From positions 1,650,501-1,714,500 of the forward strand of contig NZ_CP147251.1 of NCBI RefSeq assembly GCF_017426705.2: a stretch of DNA of 64,000 bases, in the 5' to 3' direction. Shown one piece after another: positions 19,298 to 28,565 of the stretch. Each line of letters starts with the position of its first letter. Position 1 is the stretch's first letter. The notes below the pieces were generated by a model. It worked only from the letters and a program-made list of their open reading frames with translations, had not been told where the DNA came from and ran no database searches. This stretch comes from Enterococcus sp. DIV2402 (GTDB taxonomy: Bacteria; Bacillota; Bacilli; Lactobacillales; Enterococcaceae). The translations under genes were made by a program, and so were the position numbers.

Positions 19298-20908
19298 ATG
19301 GCATTTCAATTTAAATTACCGGATATCGGTGAAGGAATTGCAGAAGGCGAAATCGTTAAATGGTTTGTAAAACCAGGCGATACTATTAATGAAGATGATA
19401 CTTTATTAGAAGTACAAAATGATAAATCAGTGGAAGAAATTCCATCACCAGTTACAGGAACAGTTAAAAGCATTCTTGTAGAAGAAGGTGTTGTAGCAAA
19501 CGTTGGTGACGTGTTAGTTGAAATCGACGCACCAGGTTTTGAAGACGAAACTCCAGCAGCTCCTGCTCAAGAACAAACACCAGCAGCTCCAGCAGCATTA
19601 CCAGAAGCTGGCGGTCAAGGCGTATTCCAATTCAAATTACCAGATATTGGTGAAGGAATTGCAGAAGGCGAAATCGTTAAATGGTTTGTAAAAGCCGGCG
19701 ATACTATTAATGAAGACGATACTTTATTAGAAGTACAAAATGATAAATCAGTGGAAGAAATTCCATCACCAGTTACAGGAACAGTTGTACGTGTTGTTGT
19801 AGCAGAAGGCGTTGTAGCAAATGTTGGTGACGTATTAGTTGAAATCGACGCACCTGGACATAACAATGCACCTGCAGCGGCTCCGTCAGCTCCAGCACCA
19901 GAAGCAGCAGCGCCTGCATCTGCACCAGCTGAAGCAGCGGCTCCTACTGGTAAACCAAGCAAAAACGTATTAGCTATGCCATCTGTACGTCAATTTGCTC
20001 GTGAAAACGATGTTGATATTACTTTAGTTACACCTTCTGGAAAAGGTGGACGTGTAACAAAAGAAGATATCCAAAGCTTTATCTCTGGTGGTTCATCTGC
20101 TCCAGCTCCAGTACAAGAAGCAGCAGCTCCAGCAGAAGAAGCAAAACCAGCTGTGAAAGCTGAAAAAGCAGAACCAGCAAAACCATACCAATCTAACTTG
20201 GGCGAATTAGAAACTCGTGAAAAATTAACACCAATGCGTAAAGCAATTTCTAAAGCAATGGTTAACAGCAAACACACTGCTCCACACGTAACTTTACATG
20301 ATGAAGTAGAAGTTTCTAAACTATGGGATCAACGTAAGAAATTTAAAGACGTTGCTGCCGCTCAAAATACTAAATTAACTTTCTTACCATATGTTGTTAG
20401 AGCATTAACTGCAACAATGAAGAAATATCCAGTATTGAACGCATCAATTGATGATGCTTCTCAAGAAGTAGTTTACAAAAACTATTACAACATCGGTATT
20501 GCTACTGATACTGCGAACGGTCTATACGTACCAAACGTTAAAGATGCTGATCGTAAAGGTCTATTTGCAATCGCTGATGAAATCAATGCAAAAGCTGCTT
20601 TAGCTCATGAAGGTAAATTAGCTGCAGAAGATATGCGTAACGGTACAGTTACAATCAGTAACATTGGTTCAGTTGGTGGAGCTTGGTTCACACCAGTAAT
20701 CAACTACCCTGAAGTAGCAATTTTAGGTGTAGGTACAATTGCTCAACAACCTGTTGTCAATGCAGAAGGCGAAATCGTAGTAGGTCGTATGATGAAATTA
20801 TCATTAAGCTTCGACCACCGTATCGTTGATGGCGCAACTGCTCAACAAGCTATGAATAACATCAAACGTTTGTTAGCAGATCCAGAGTTACTATTAATGG
20901 AAGGATGA
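19298..20908 (+). CDS. pdhC: Pyruvate dehydrogenase E2, dihydrolipoamide acetyltransferase
   Basis: Core of the complex; transfers the acetyl group to CoA. Two tandem lipoyl domains (about 1-80 and 108-187), each with lipoyl Lys in NDKSVEE, are joined by Ala/Pro-rich linkers. Next come an E1/E3-binding domain ([17 protein letters not shown], about 225-260), another linker, and the catalytic domain ending in [14 protein letters not shown] (His and Asp of the active site). The two lipoyl segments are nearly identical in DNA as well as protein, suggesting gene conversion. 536 residues. Confidence 0.96.
   Translation: MAFQFKLPDIGEGIAEGEIVKWFVKPGDTINEDDTLLEVQNDKSVEEIPSPVTGTVKSILVEEGVVANVGDVLVEIDAPGFEDETPAAPAQEQTPAAPAALPEAGGQGVFQFKLPDIGEGIAEGEIVKWFVKAGDTINEDDTLLEVQNDKSVEEIPSPVTGTVVRVVVAEGVVANVGDVLVEIDAPGHNNAPAAAPSAPAPEAAAPASAPAEAAAPTGKPSKNVLAMPSVRQFARENDVDITLVTPSGKGGRVTKEDIQSFISGGSSAPAPVQEAAAPAEEAKPAVKAEKAEPAKPYQSNLGELETREKLTPMRKAISKAMVNSKHTAPHVTLHDEVEVSKLWDQRKKFKDVAAAQNTKLTFLPYVVRALTATMKKYPVLNASIDDASQEVVYKNYYNIGIATDTANGLYVPNVKDADRKGLFAIADEINAKAALAHEGKLAAEDMRNGTVTISNIGSVGGAWFTPVINYPEVAILGVGTIAQQPVVNAEGEIVVGRMMKLSLSFDHRIVDGATAQQAMNNIKRLLADPELLLMEG
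19304..19532 (+). repeat. Lipoyl-domain repeat, copy 1
   Basis: First of two copies inside pdhC, offset by 321 bases. About the first 150 bases differ from copy 2 at only a handful of positions; the last third is less alike. Confidence 0.85.
19625..19853 (+). repeat. Lipoyl-domain repeat, copy 2
   Basis: Second copy of the lipoyl-domain coding segment in pdhC; see copy 1 at 19304-19532. Confidence 0.85.
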
Positions 20909-20915
20909 TAAACAA

Positions 20916-22322
20916 ATGGTAGTTGGAGATTTTGCCTTAGAATTAGATACAGTAGTAATCGGTGCGGGACCTGGCGGCTATGTAGCTGCCATCCGTGCTG
21001 CTCAAATGGGACAAAAAGTAGCGATTATTGAAAGAGAAAACGTTGGTGGCGTATGTCTAAACGTTGGTTGTATTCCTTCAAAAGCGTTAATCGCTGCTGG
21101 ACATCATTATCAAGAAGCACAACATTCAGAAATGTTTGGTGTGTCTGCAGAGAATGTAACATTAGACTTTGCAAAAACTCAAGAGTGGAAAACAAATGGC
21201 GTTGTTAACAAATTAACTTCTGGCGTTGGTATGCTTTTGAAAAAAAATAAAGTAGAAATCATTGAAGGAGAAGCTTTCTTTGTAGATGATCACACTTTAC
21301 GTGTTATCCATCCTGATTCTGCACAAACGTATGAATTTAAAAATGCGATTGTAGCAACTGGTTCTCGTCCAATTGAAATCCCTGGTTTCAAATTTGCTGG
21401 ACGCGTAATTGATTCAACTGGTGGTTTAGCATTAACTGAAGTTCCTAAAAAATTAGTGATCATCGGTGGCGGAGTTATCGGTGCTGAACTAGGTGGCGCT
21501 TATGCTAACTTGGGTTCGGAAGTAACAATTCTTGAAGGTTCACCACAAATTTTACCTACTTATGAAAAAGATATGGTTAAAATTGTTGAAGCTGAATTCA
21601 AGAAAAAAGGCATGACTGTTATTACTAGTGCAATGGCTAAAGAAGCTGTTGACAATGGAGATAGCGTAACTGTTAAATATGCAGTAGATGGCAAAGAAGA
21701 AGAAGTCACTGCTGATTACGTAATGGTTACTGTAGGTCGTCGTCCAAACACTGATGACATGGGCTTAGAGCAAGCTGGTGTTGAAATTGGTGAACGTGGT
21801 TTAATCAACGTTGACGCACAATGCCGTACAAATGTATCAAATATCTACGCTATTGGTGACATTGTTCCAGGTGCTGCTTTAGCGCATAAAGCAAGCTATG
21901 AAGCTAAAATTGCTGCCGAAGCAATTTCAGGTAAAAAAGTAGCAGTTGATTATAAAGCAATGCCAGCTGTGGCCTTTACTGATCCTGAATTAGCTTCAGT
22001 AGGTATGACAATTGCAGAAGCAAAAGAAGCTGGAATTGATGCTAAAGCATTTAAATTCCCATTTGCTGGTAACGGTCGTGCATTATCATTAGGTAAAACT
22101 GAAGGATTTATCCGTTTAGTTGCTACTACTGAAGGTCACGTTCTTATCGGAGCTCAAGTTGCAGGTATCAGCGCTTCAGATATGGTTTCTGAATTAGCAT
22201 TAGCTATCGAATCAGGTATGAATGCAGAAGATATCTCATTAACAATCCATCCTCACCCATCATTAGGTGAAATCGTAATGGACGCTTCAGAATTAGCATT
22301 AGGTCTACCAATTCACGCTTAA
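20916..22322 (+). CDS. pdhD: Dihydrolipoamide dehydrogenase (E3)
   Basis: Reoxidises the E2 lipoyl groups using FAD and NAD+. 468 residues. FAD site [17 protein letters not shown], redox disulfide [17 protein letters not shown] site [19 protein letters not shown], and the C-terminal catalytic pair in HPHPSLGE. Begins [14 protein letters not shown], starting 8 bases after pdhC. Last gene of the operon. Confidence 0.95.
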   Translation: MVVGDFALELDTVVIGAGPGGYVAAIRAAQMGQKVAIIERENVGGVCLNVGCIPSKALIAAGHHYQEAQHSEMFGVSAENVTLDFAKTQEWKTNGVVNKLTSGVGMLLKKNKVEIIEGEAFFVDDHTLRVIHPDSAQTYEFKNAIVATGSRPIEIPGFKFAGRVIDSTGGLALTEVPKKLVIIGGGVIGAELGGAYANLGSEVTILEGSPQILPTYEKDMVKIVEAEFKKKGMTVITSAMAKEAVDNGDSVTVKYAVDGKEEEVTADYVMVTVGRRPNTDDMGLEQAGVEIGERGLINVDAQCRTNVSNIYAIGDIVPGAALAHKASYEAKIAAEAISGKKVAVDYKAMPAVAFTDPELASVGMTIAEAKEAGIDAKAFKFPFAGNGRALSLGKTEGFIRLVATTEGHVLIGAQVAGISASDMVSELALAIESGMNAEDISLTIHPHPSLGEIVMDASELALGLPIHA

Positions 22323-22334
22323 GATGAATAATGA

Positions 22335-22365
22335 AGAGCTATCGTTTTAGATAGCTCTTTTTTTG
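22335..22365 (+). terminator. Terminator of pdhABCD
   Basis: Perfect stem AGAGCTATC/GATAGCTCT with a 6-base loop and seven T. Confidence 0.85.
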
Positions 22366-22405
22366 TCTGTAATTATAAGTGTAATCGTTCTCTAGGCGGA
22401 TGAAT

Positions 22406-22448
22406 AAATAAAATTATTCAATTATAGTAAAGTTAAATAATTTTATTT
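22406..22448. repeat. 13-bp inverted repeat upstream of the lipoprotein gene
   Basis: AAATAAAATTATT (22406-22418) and its exact complement (22436-22448) flank 17 bases. It ends 10 bases before AAAGGAG, so as RNA it would be a 5' hairpin and as DNA a possible operator. Confidence 0.5.
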
Positions 22449-22465
22449 TTATAAAGGAGAAAAAA

Positions 22466-23059
22466 ATGAAAAAAAAGCGATTGATGGCAGTAATGGTATT
22501 TTGGGTAATATTTTTATCGGGGTGTCAAGATATTAAAATGTGGTTTAAAGATTTTGAAGAAAGTTTCAAGGGATTAGAAATGGTGATTCAGACCTATGAT
22601 GAACAAAGTCAGCTAATTGATCAAATTACTGGTAAATCAATTTTAATTGAACGTGACTCTACTTTTGATACGGATGCTGAAACGAAAGATTCTTCTGTGA
22701 TTCAAATTACAATTGGTACTAAAGAAATGCACCATGTAGGTTCATCTATGATTATTGCTGAAAAAGGTTTAGAAAATATTTTTGATGATTATGCTCAAAC
22801 AGTTGATGCTCAAACTATTCAACGAGGTGTACCAGTCATAAATTCATTAGTAAATGATTTTAAAAATTCATTTGTTGGTAAAGAAAAAGTTGTTTTAATT
22901 CGTAGTCAAAATGGTACACCATTAGCCACATACGGAGGAAATAATGTTTCGTTGTATAAAACAGATGTCCCCAAAAGTACGGGGTTATTAATTGATGGTC
23001 AATACTTATTTGTTTATCGTTGTGATTATACAATTTATGATTTAGCATTATTAGAATAA
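22466..23059 (+). CDS. Putative lipoprotein, DUF5052-like
   Basis: 197 residues with a lipoprotein signal: Lys-rich start (MKKKRLMAVMV), a short hydrophobic stretch and lipobox FLSGC (Cys about 20), so it is probably anchored on the outer face of the membrane. The mature part opens with KMWFKDFEESFKGLEM. It reminds me of enterococcal lipoproteins of the DUF5052 type, but that is recall, not a search. Function unknown. AAAGGAG precedes the ATG. It stands between the pdh terminator and a YxeA-like gene. Confidence 0.75.
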   Translation: MKKKRLMAVMVFWVIFLSGCQDIKMWFKDFEESFKGLEMVIQTYDEQSQLIDQITGKSILIERDSTFDTDAETKDSSVIQITIGTKEMHHVGSSMIIAEKGLENIFDDYAQTVDAQTIQRGVPVINSLVNDFKNSFVGKEKVVLIRSQNGTPLATYGGNNVSLYKTDVPKSTGLLIDGQYLFVYRCDYTIYDLALLE

Positions 23060-23184
23060 AACAGTGTTTATTCATCGATTTGAGTGACAAAACCGTAAGA
23101 AATTTTTCGGCCTATAGACTGAATAATAATTTCTTTTCTTCTATTAAAATAAAGTTATCAAATGAAAGACGGAGGAAAAGAAAG

Positions 23185-23556
23185 ATGAAATTAATTGCGA
23201 AAATCGGAGGAGTTATTTTATTAATGGTGGGAGGCTTATTTGCTTTAACCTTCTATACTAAAAATTCAGCGAATGAGTTTGCGGGGATTTTGGATCAACT
23301 AAATCCTCTAGTTAAAGAAGGACACGTGTATGTGAAAACCAAAGCTGCAGATAGTGTGAATGGCTATGGAACAGCATATTATGAACAAATCGCAGTGTAT
23401 GAAGATGGAAAAACTCGACCAATTGCCTTTAATGGTATTTCAGAATTAAAAGTAGGACATTATTTAAAATTAACTAACAAAGGTGCTCATGTTGAAACGT
23501 ATGAAGAAGTAGCTAAGGAAGATGTTCCAAAAAACGTATTAGAAAAACTAGAGTAA
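23185..23556 (+). CDS. YxeA-like small exported or membrane-anchored protein
   Basis: 123 residues: an N-terminal hydrophobic helix (LIAKIGGVILLMVGGLFAL) then a soluble domain with GYGTAYYEQIAVYEDGK and HYLKLTNKGAHVETYEEV. Size, layout and the DVPKNVLEKL tail fit the YxeA/DUF1093 family, which has an OB-like fold and unknown function. I chose ATG 23185 because GACGGAGGAAAAG lies just ahead; a longer frame from 23080 has an unconvincing basic N-terminus. Confidence 0.7.
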   Translation: MKLIAKIGGVILLMVGGLFALTFYTKNSANEFAGILDQLNPLVKEGHVYVKTKAADSVNGYGTAYYEQIAVYEDGKTRPIAFNGISELKVGHYLKLTNKGAHVETYEEVAKEDVPKNVLEKLE

Positions 23557-23582
23557 AAAAGCTGAGAAAATCAGCTTTTTTT
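23554..23582 (+). terminator. Terminator after the YxeA-like gene
   Basis: AAAAAGCTGA/TCAGCTTTTT stem with a short loop and T-run. Confidence 0.8.
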
Positions 23583-23659
23583 CATTTTTAAGACAAGTGT
23601 TTTACTCCTAGGATATCTATGATAAACTGAATGAGAAGAGAATAAAGTGAGGGAACTAT

Positions 23660-23935
23660 ATGAGAGAGTATCAATATCCTTTGAACCTAGACTGGACCAC
23701 TGATGAAATGGTCTTAGTCATGAACATGTGGGATGCTTTGGAGCAAGCCTATGAAAAAGGAATACCTACTGAAAAATTTTTAAAGACCCATCAAGCGTTT
23801 AAAACAGTTGTTCGCAGTATTGGTGAAGAACGTCGTTTAGGGAGAGAGTTTGAAGAATTATCCGGTTATTCACTGTATCGAACATTGCAAGAAGCAAAAA
23901 ATAATGCTACTGGTAAATTGAAAATGAAAGGATAA
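23660..23935 (+). CDS. UPF0223 family protein (YktA-like)
   Basis: 91 residues, begins MREYQYPLNLDWTTDEMV, typical of UPF0223. All-helical and cytosolic; biochemical role unknown. Followed after 5 bases by an inositol monophosphatase family gene, the same neighbourhood as yktA and the IMPase gene in Bacillus. Confidence 0.85.
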   Translation: MREYQYPLNLDWTTDEMVLVMNMWDALEQAYEKGIPTEKFLKTHQAFKTVVRSIGEERRLGREFEELSGYSLYRTLQEAKNNATGKLKMKG

Positions 23936-23940
23936 CCATC

Positions 23941-24717
23941 ATGCAAATATTAATTAGTGAAATTAAGTATTGGATGACAGAAGCCGGCGAAATGATTAAA
24001 ACGGCACTTTTCGATGATGCCTTAACTGTCGATACAAAAAGCGAACGAAAAGATTTAGTAACCAATGTGGATAAAATAGTACAAACTTATTTTGCACAGA
24101 AAATTTTAGCTTTTGATCCAAAAGCTAAAATTTTAGGAGAAGAAAATGGACAAGACCATCTGAATAAATGGAATGGTCGAGTGTTTATTATTGATCCAAT
24201 TGATGGGACAATGAATTTTGTTTTGGAGCGTGAAAATTTTTGTATTATGTTGGCTGTTTACGAAGAAGGTCAAGGGATTTTAGGTTTTATCTATGATGTT
24301 ATAAAAGGACAACTTCTATGGGGTGGTCGCGATATCGGTGTGTTCTTGAACGAAGAACGTGTGCCTCAACCAGCCAATGTTTCTTTAAAAGACGGTTTAT
24401 TAGGAATGAATGCAGCAATGTATGCTAGAAACAGTCATAATGCCCAAATTATGGGTGATCGAGCAATGGGCGTACGAATGTCTGGTTGCGCTGGTTTAGA
24501 ATTAATGGGAATGGCATTAGGTCGTCGAGTTGGCTATGTATCTAATTTAGCACCGTGGGACTATGCTGCTGGTGGCGTGTTAATCGAGGCATTAGGAATG
24601 AAAATGAGCCATATTACTGGTAGAAAATTAAAACTAGACGGACGTGAACGATTTTTAGCAGGAACGCCAAGTGCATATGAAGAAATGCTAGCCTTATCGC
24701 AACAAAACGATGATTAA
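23941..24717 (+). CDS. Inositol monophosphatase family protein
   Basis: 258 residues. Mg2+-dependent phosphatase fold with GEEN (metal-binding Glu), the signature DPIDGTMNFV and the C-terminal WDYAAGGVLIEALG. The family removes phosphate from inositol phosphates, related sugar phosphates or NADP(H); which one applies here cannot be read from sequence. The ribosome binding site AAAGGAT overlaps the end of the UPF0223 gene. Confidence 0.88.
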   Translation: MQILISEIKYWMTEAGEMIKTALFDDALTVDTKSERKDLVTNVDKIVQTYFAQKILAFDPKAKILGEENGQDHLNKWNGRVFIIDPIDGTMNFVLERENFCIMLAVYEEGQGILGFIYDVIKGQLLWGGRDIGVFLNEERVPQPANVSLKDGLLGMNAAMYARNSHNAQIMGDRAMGVRMSGCAGLELMGMALGRRVGYVSNLAPWDYAAGGVLIEALGMKMSHITGRKLKLDGRERFLAGTPSAYEEMLALSQQNDD

Positions 24718-24722
24718 GAGAT

Positions 24723-24770
24723 AAAAACTTCAAAGTTAGGTGACGGTAACTTTGAAGTTTTTCTTTTTTT
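24723..24770 (+). terminator. Terminator after the IMPase gene
   Basis: 16-bp stem AAAAACTTCAAAGTTA with its complement, 8-base loop, then a T-rich tail. Confidence 0.85.
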
Positions 24771-24786
24771 GAAAAAAAACGTTCAA

Positions 24787-24811
24787 CTGAAAACTTTTCA
24801 CTAGTTTTCAG
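24787..24811. promoter_or_regulatory. Inverted repeat at the typA promoter
   Basis: CTGAAAAC-N9-GTTTTCAG, perfect 8-bp arms, covering the -35 position of the typA promoter. An operator is possible; no regulator is known to me for this motif. Confidence 0.4.
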
Positions 24812-24830
24812 AAAGATTATTTGTTATAAT
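24802..24830 (+). promoter_or_regulatory. Extended -10 promoter of typA
   Basis: TGTTATAAT (consensus -10 at 24825-24830 with TGn). The -35 region, TAGTTT at 17 bases, is weak. Confidence 0.6.
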
Positions 24831-24872
24831 TACTCGTCAAGTGTAAAGCCAAATTAAAAGGAGCAAATAAAA

Positions 24873-26708
24873 TTGAAACATAGAGAAGATATTAGAAACG
24901 TAGCTATTATTGCCCACGTCGACCACGGTAAAACAACATTAGTAGATGAATTATTAAAACAATCCGATACATTGGATGCGCGTACACAATTACAAGAACG
25001 TGCAATGGACTCCAATGCCATTGAAAAAGAACGCGGAATCACAATCTTAGCAAAAAATACTGCTGTAGATTATAAAGGAACTCGTATCAACATCATGGAT
25101 ACTCCTGGACACGCGGACTTTGGTGGAGAAGTGGAACGTATCATGAAAATGGTAGACGGTGTAGTATTAGTCGTAGATGCCTACGAAGGAACAATGCCTC
25201 AAACACGTTTCGTATTGAAAAAAGCTTTAGAACAACGTGTAACACCAATCGTTGTTGTAAATAAAATCGACAAACCTTCTGCTCGTCCAGAACACGTAGT
25301 AGATGAAGTGTTAGAATTATTTATTGAATTAGGCGCAGATGACGATCAATTAGATTTCCCAGTTATTTATGCATCAGCATTAAATGGAACATCTAGTTTA
25401 TCAGATGACCCTGCCGATCAAGAAAAAACAATGGCACCAATTTTTGATACCATTGTAGAAAACATTCCTGCTCCAGTTGATAACAGTGATGAACCGTTAC
25501 AATTCCAAGTATCTTTATTAGACTACAATGATTACGTGGGACGTATCGGAATCGGTCGTGTATTCCGTGGAAGAATTAAAGTTGGAGATAGTGTAGCCTT
25601 AATGAAATTAGACGGTTCTGTTAAACAATTCCGTGTAACAAAATTATTTGGTTTCTTTGGCTTACAAAAAGTTGAAATTCAAGAAGCACAAGCGGGTGAT
25701 TTAATTGCCGTTTCTGGTATGGAAGATATCTTCGTAGGGGAAACAGTAACACCAGCTAGCCATCAAGATGCGTTACCAATTTTGCACATTGATGAGCCGA
25801 CATTACAAATGACATTTTTAGTAAATAACTCTCCTTTTGCTGGTCGTGAAGGTAAATATATCACTTCTCGTAAAATTGAAGAACGTTTAATGTCAGAATT
25901 ACAAACAGATGTATCTTTGCGTGTTGAACCGATTGGACCTGATTCATGGACTGTTTCTGGTCGTGGTGAATTGCATTTATCAATCTTAATTGAAAATATG
26001 CGACGCGAAGGCTATGAATTACAAGTATCACGCCCTGAAGTTATCGAACGTGAAATTGAAGGTGTGAAGTGTGAACCATTTGAACGTGTACAAATTGATA
26101 CACCAGAAGAATATATGGGGTCAGTTATTGAGTCATTAGGTATGCGTAAAGCAGAAATGCAGGATATGATTAATACAGGAAATGGGCAAGTAAGACTTGT
26201 CTTCTTAGCACCAGCTCGTGGATTAATTGGTTATACAAATGAATTTTTATCAATGACACGTGGCTATGGAATTATGAACCACACATTCGATCAGTACTTA
26301 CCAATGATTCCAACTCAAATCGGCGGACGTCATCATGGTGCGTTAGTTTCAATCGATACAGGAAAAGCCACAACGTATTCTATCATGAGTATTGAAGAAC
26401 GTGGAACTGTCTTTGTTGAACCAACAACGGAAGTATATGAAGGTATGATTGTTGGAGAAAACTCTCGTGAGAATGATTTGACAGTTAATATTACAAAAGC
26501 AAAACAAATGACTAACGTTCGTTCGGCTAATAAAGATCAAACGTCAGTAATCAAAAAACCACGTATTTTATCTTTAGAAGAATCTTTAGAATTCTTGAAT
26601 GATGATGAATATTGTGAAGTAACTCCAGAAAGCATTCGTTTACGTAAACAAATTTTAAACAAGAACGAACGTGAAAAAGCAGCGAAGAAAAAGAAAAAAG
26701 CTGAATAA
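24873..26708 (+). CDS. typA: Translational GTPase TypA/BipA
   Basis: Ribosome-binding GTPase involved in 50S assembly and stress or cold adaptation. 611 residues. G motifs: [41 protein letters not shown]. Domains II, III and V and the TypA-specific C-terminal domain follow ([20 protein letters not shown]). TTG start at 24873, 9 bases after AAGGAG. The gene has its own promoter and terminator; in Bacillus it is also found upstream of ylaN-ftsW. Confidence 0.96.
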   Translation: MKHREDIRNVAIIAHVDHGKTTLVDELLKQSDTLDARTQLQERAMDSNAIEKERGITILAKNTAVDYKGTRINIMDTPGHADFGGEVERIMKMVDGVVLVVDAYEGTMPQTRFVLKKALEQRVTPIVVVNKIDKPSARPEHVVDEVLELFIELGADDDQLDFPVIYASALNGTSSLSDDPADQEKTMAPIFDTIVENIPAPVDNSDEPLQFQVSLLDYNDYVGRIGIGRVFRGRIKVGDSVALMKLDGSVKQFRVTKLFGFFGLQKVEIQEAQAGDLIAVSGMEDIFVGETVTPASHQDALPILHIDEPTLQMTFLVNNSPFAGREGKYITSRKIEERLMSELQTDVSLRVEPIGPDSWTVSGRGELHLSILIENMRREGYELQVSRPEVIEREIEGVKCEPFERVQIDTPEEYMGSVIESLGMRKAEMQDMINTGNGQVRLVFLAPARGLIGYTNEFLSMTRGYGIMNHTFDQYLPMIPTQIGGRHHGALVSIDTGKATTYSIMSIEERGTVFVEPTTEVYEGMIVGENSRENDLTVNITKAKQMTNVRSANKDQTSVIKKPRILSLEESLEFLNDDEYCEVTPESIRLRKQILNKNEREKAAKKKKKAE

Positions 26709-26719
26709 TTTTATTAAAA

Positions 26720-26752
26720 AGAGTCATCGAATAATTTTCGATGGCTTTTTTT
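26720..26752 (+). terminator. Terminator of typA
   Basis: AGTCATCGA/TCGATGGCT stem (one G-U pair) followed by seven T. Confidence 0.8.
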
Positions 26753-27031
26753 GTAAATCTGTGGGAAACTTTAAGAATTAAATAAATAAAAAGTTGATAT
26801 AGCAATGTTTTGTTTTTTTTAGTTAAAATAGAAAGCGATAGAATGTTTCATATTGTTTGTGTGTTTCACGAACGGAACATACGTTCATAAAAAAAGCGAA
26901 TAAATTAAAAAAATATAGTGAATTTTTGTTTGAACTTCTTAAAAAAACAAGATTTATAGAGTTTTTGTTCGTTTTTTTCATTTTTTTGTTAAAACTTCGT
27001 GATTTGAAACATCCAATTCTATATAAAGTTG
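26753..27031. other. AT-rich intergenic region without a supportable gene
   Basis: About 280 bases, very AT-rich with many A- and T-runs. A 60-codon frame here (26857-27039) has no ribosome binding site and random-looking composition. The only structure seen is GAACG-N7-CGTTC at 26870-26886. No clear sRNA promoter-terminator pair. Confidence 0.6.
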
Positions 27032-27040
27032 TGCTATAAT
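27032..27040 (+). promoter_or_regulatory. Extended -10 promoter of the ylaN-ftsW operon
   Basis: TGCTATAAT with consensus TATAAT at 27035-27040, about 30 bases before ylaN. No clear -35 at 17 bases. Confidence 0.6.
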
Positions 27041-27069
27041 AATGAAACGAAAGATAGGAGGGAGCGGAA

Positions 27070-27369
27070 ATGGAATCTATTTCTCCAGAACTAGCATTAG
27101 AGCTTCTTGTACAAGAAGCGGATCGTATTCGTATGTTAATTCGCAATCAAAAAAATAGCTTATGTATTTCTCAATGTAAAGCTTTTGAAGAAGTTGTAGA
27201 TACTCAAATGTACGGTTTGTCAAGACAAGTCACATACGCTATTCGCTTGGGAATTGTATCGAATGAAATAGGTCAACAATTATTAAGTGATTTAGAAAAA
27301 GATTTGAATCAACTATACAATGAAGTATATGAGGAAACCAGAGCAAATGAAATAGGCAAGGAGGTTTAG
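27070..27369 (+). CDS. ylaN: YlaN family protein
   Basis: 99 residues, helical, cytosolic; starts MESISPELALELLVQEADRI, characteristic of YlaN (DUF1507). In staphylococci and Bacillus, YlaN has been linked to iron homeostasis through Fur. One Cys pair-like segment (LCISQCKAFEE) is present. Directly upstream of ftsW, as in Bacillus. ATAGGAGGGAG precedes the ATG. Confidence 0.9.
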   Translation: MESISPELALELLVQEADRIRMLIRNQKNSLCISQCKAFEEVVDTQMYGLSRQVTYAIRLGIVSNEIGQQLLSDLEKDLNQLYNEVYEETRANEIGKEV

Positions 27370-27372
27370 AAC

Positions 27373-28539
27373 TTGCCTAAAGAGATAAAAAAACGGCATC
27401 TGTTAGACTTAGGCATCCTAATCCCATATCTTATTTTAAGCGTTGTTGGATTAATGATGGTTTACAGTACAACAACCTATGTTATGTTAGAAAGTGGGCA
27501 GAATACAACCCGTCAAGCATTGTTACAATTTGCTTTTTGGTTGTTAAGTTTATTTACTATTTTTGTTGTTTACAAAATGAAAACTGATTTTTTAAAAAAT
27601 AAAAAACTGATACAAATAGTAATGACCATAGTTACTGTATCGTTATTTGTGGTTTTTTTGTTCGATAAGGAAGCGACAAACGGAGCGTATGGATGGATTA
27701 AGCTAGGAAGCTTAGGAACCATTCAGCCCGTAGAATTTCTAAAATTTATTGTAATTTGGTTTCTAGCAACTAATTTGGCACAACGACAACAAATGATTCA
27801 TGAAGATTTTTGGACAAGTGTAAAAGGTTTGCTAGCGGTTATTGGGTTTCAAATTGCTGTTATTCTATTTTACCCTGATTTTGGGAACGCAGCAGTTATT
27901 GTATTGTTAGTGATGATTATGTTATTAAGTAGTGGCGTAAATTATCTCTATACATTATATACCGGTATTATTGGCGTAGTAGGCAGTGTTTTAATGGTCA
28001 CTTTAGTCAATCTTGTCGGAAAATACTTTTTACCAGCACACGTTATTTCTCGTTTTGCAGTTTTCCGTAACCCATTTAGTGATGAGTTTGGAAATGGTCA
28101 CCAATTAATTCATGGATACTATGCGATGTTTAATGGTGGACTGTTAGGGCGAGGACTTGGTAACAGTATACAGAAAAAAGGATTCCTAAAATTCGCCCAC
28201 ACCGATTTTGCGTTTTCAATTGTTGTGGAAGAATTAGGTCTCATTGTAGCAATCATTATTTTAGGCTTACTATTTTATATGATTGCGCGTATCATATTAA
28301 TTGGCATTCGTTCGAATGATGCGTTCAATTCTATGATGTGTATAGGAATTGGCTCATTGTTCTTAATTTCAGTATTTATCAACCTAGGTGGAATTACGGG
28401 AATTATTCCTTTAACTGGGATTACGTTTCCGTTTATCAGTCAGGGTGGTTCCAGTTTACTGATATTCTCTATCTGTATTGGTTTTGTATTGAATATTAGT
28501 GCGGATGAAAAGAAAAAAAATTATCAATTAAATTATTGA
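27373..28539 (+). CDS. ftsW: Cell division peptidoglycan polymerase FtsW
   Basis: SEDS-family glycosyltransferase that polymerises lipid II at the septum with a partner class B PBP. 388 residues, about 10 membrane helices. Family features: GVNYLYTLYTGIIG, HQLIHGYYAMFNGGLLGRGLGNS, HTDFAFSIVVEELGL and the end segment PLTGITFPFISQGGSSLL. TTG start at 27373, 8 bases after AAGGAGG, which overlaps the end of ylaN. FtsW rather than RodA is favoured by the ylaN-ftsW-pyc order. Confidence 0.9.
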   Translation: MPKEIKKRHLLDLGILIPYLILSVVGLMMVYSTTTYVMLESGQNTTRQALLQFAFWLLSLFTIFVVYKMKTDFLKNKKLIQIVMTIVTVSLFVVFLFDKEATNGAYGWIKLGSLGTIQPVEFLKFIVIWFLATNLAQRQQMIHEDFWTSVKGLLAVIGFQIAVILFYPDFGNAAVIVLLVMIMLLSSGVNYLYTLYTGIIGVVGSVLMVTLVNLVGKYFLPAHVISRFAVFRNPFSDEFGNGHQLIHGYYAMFNGGLLGRGLGNSIQKKGFLKFAHTDFAFSIVVEELGLIVAIIILGLLFYMIARIILIGIRSNDAFNSMMCIGIGSLFLISVFINLGGITGIIPLTGITFPFISQGGSSLLIFSICIGFVLNISADEKKKNYQLNY

Positions 28540-28565
28540 TATTGAAGTGAAAGAGGAGTGGTTTA

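Noticed and set aside
26857..27039. 60-codon plus-strand frame beginning MCVSRTEHTF
   Set aside because: No ribosome binding site, composition follows the AT-rich background, and it runs into the ylaN promoter.
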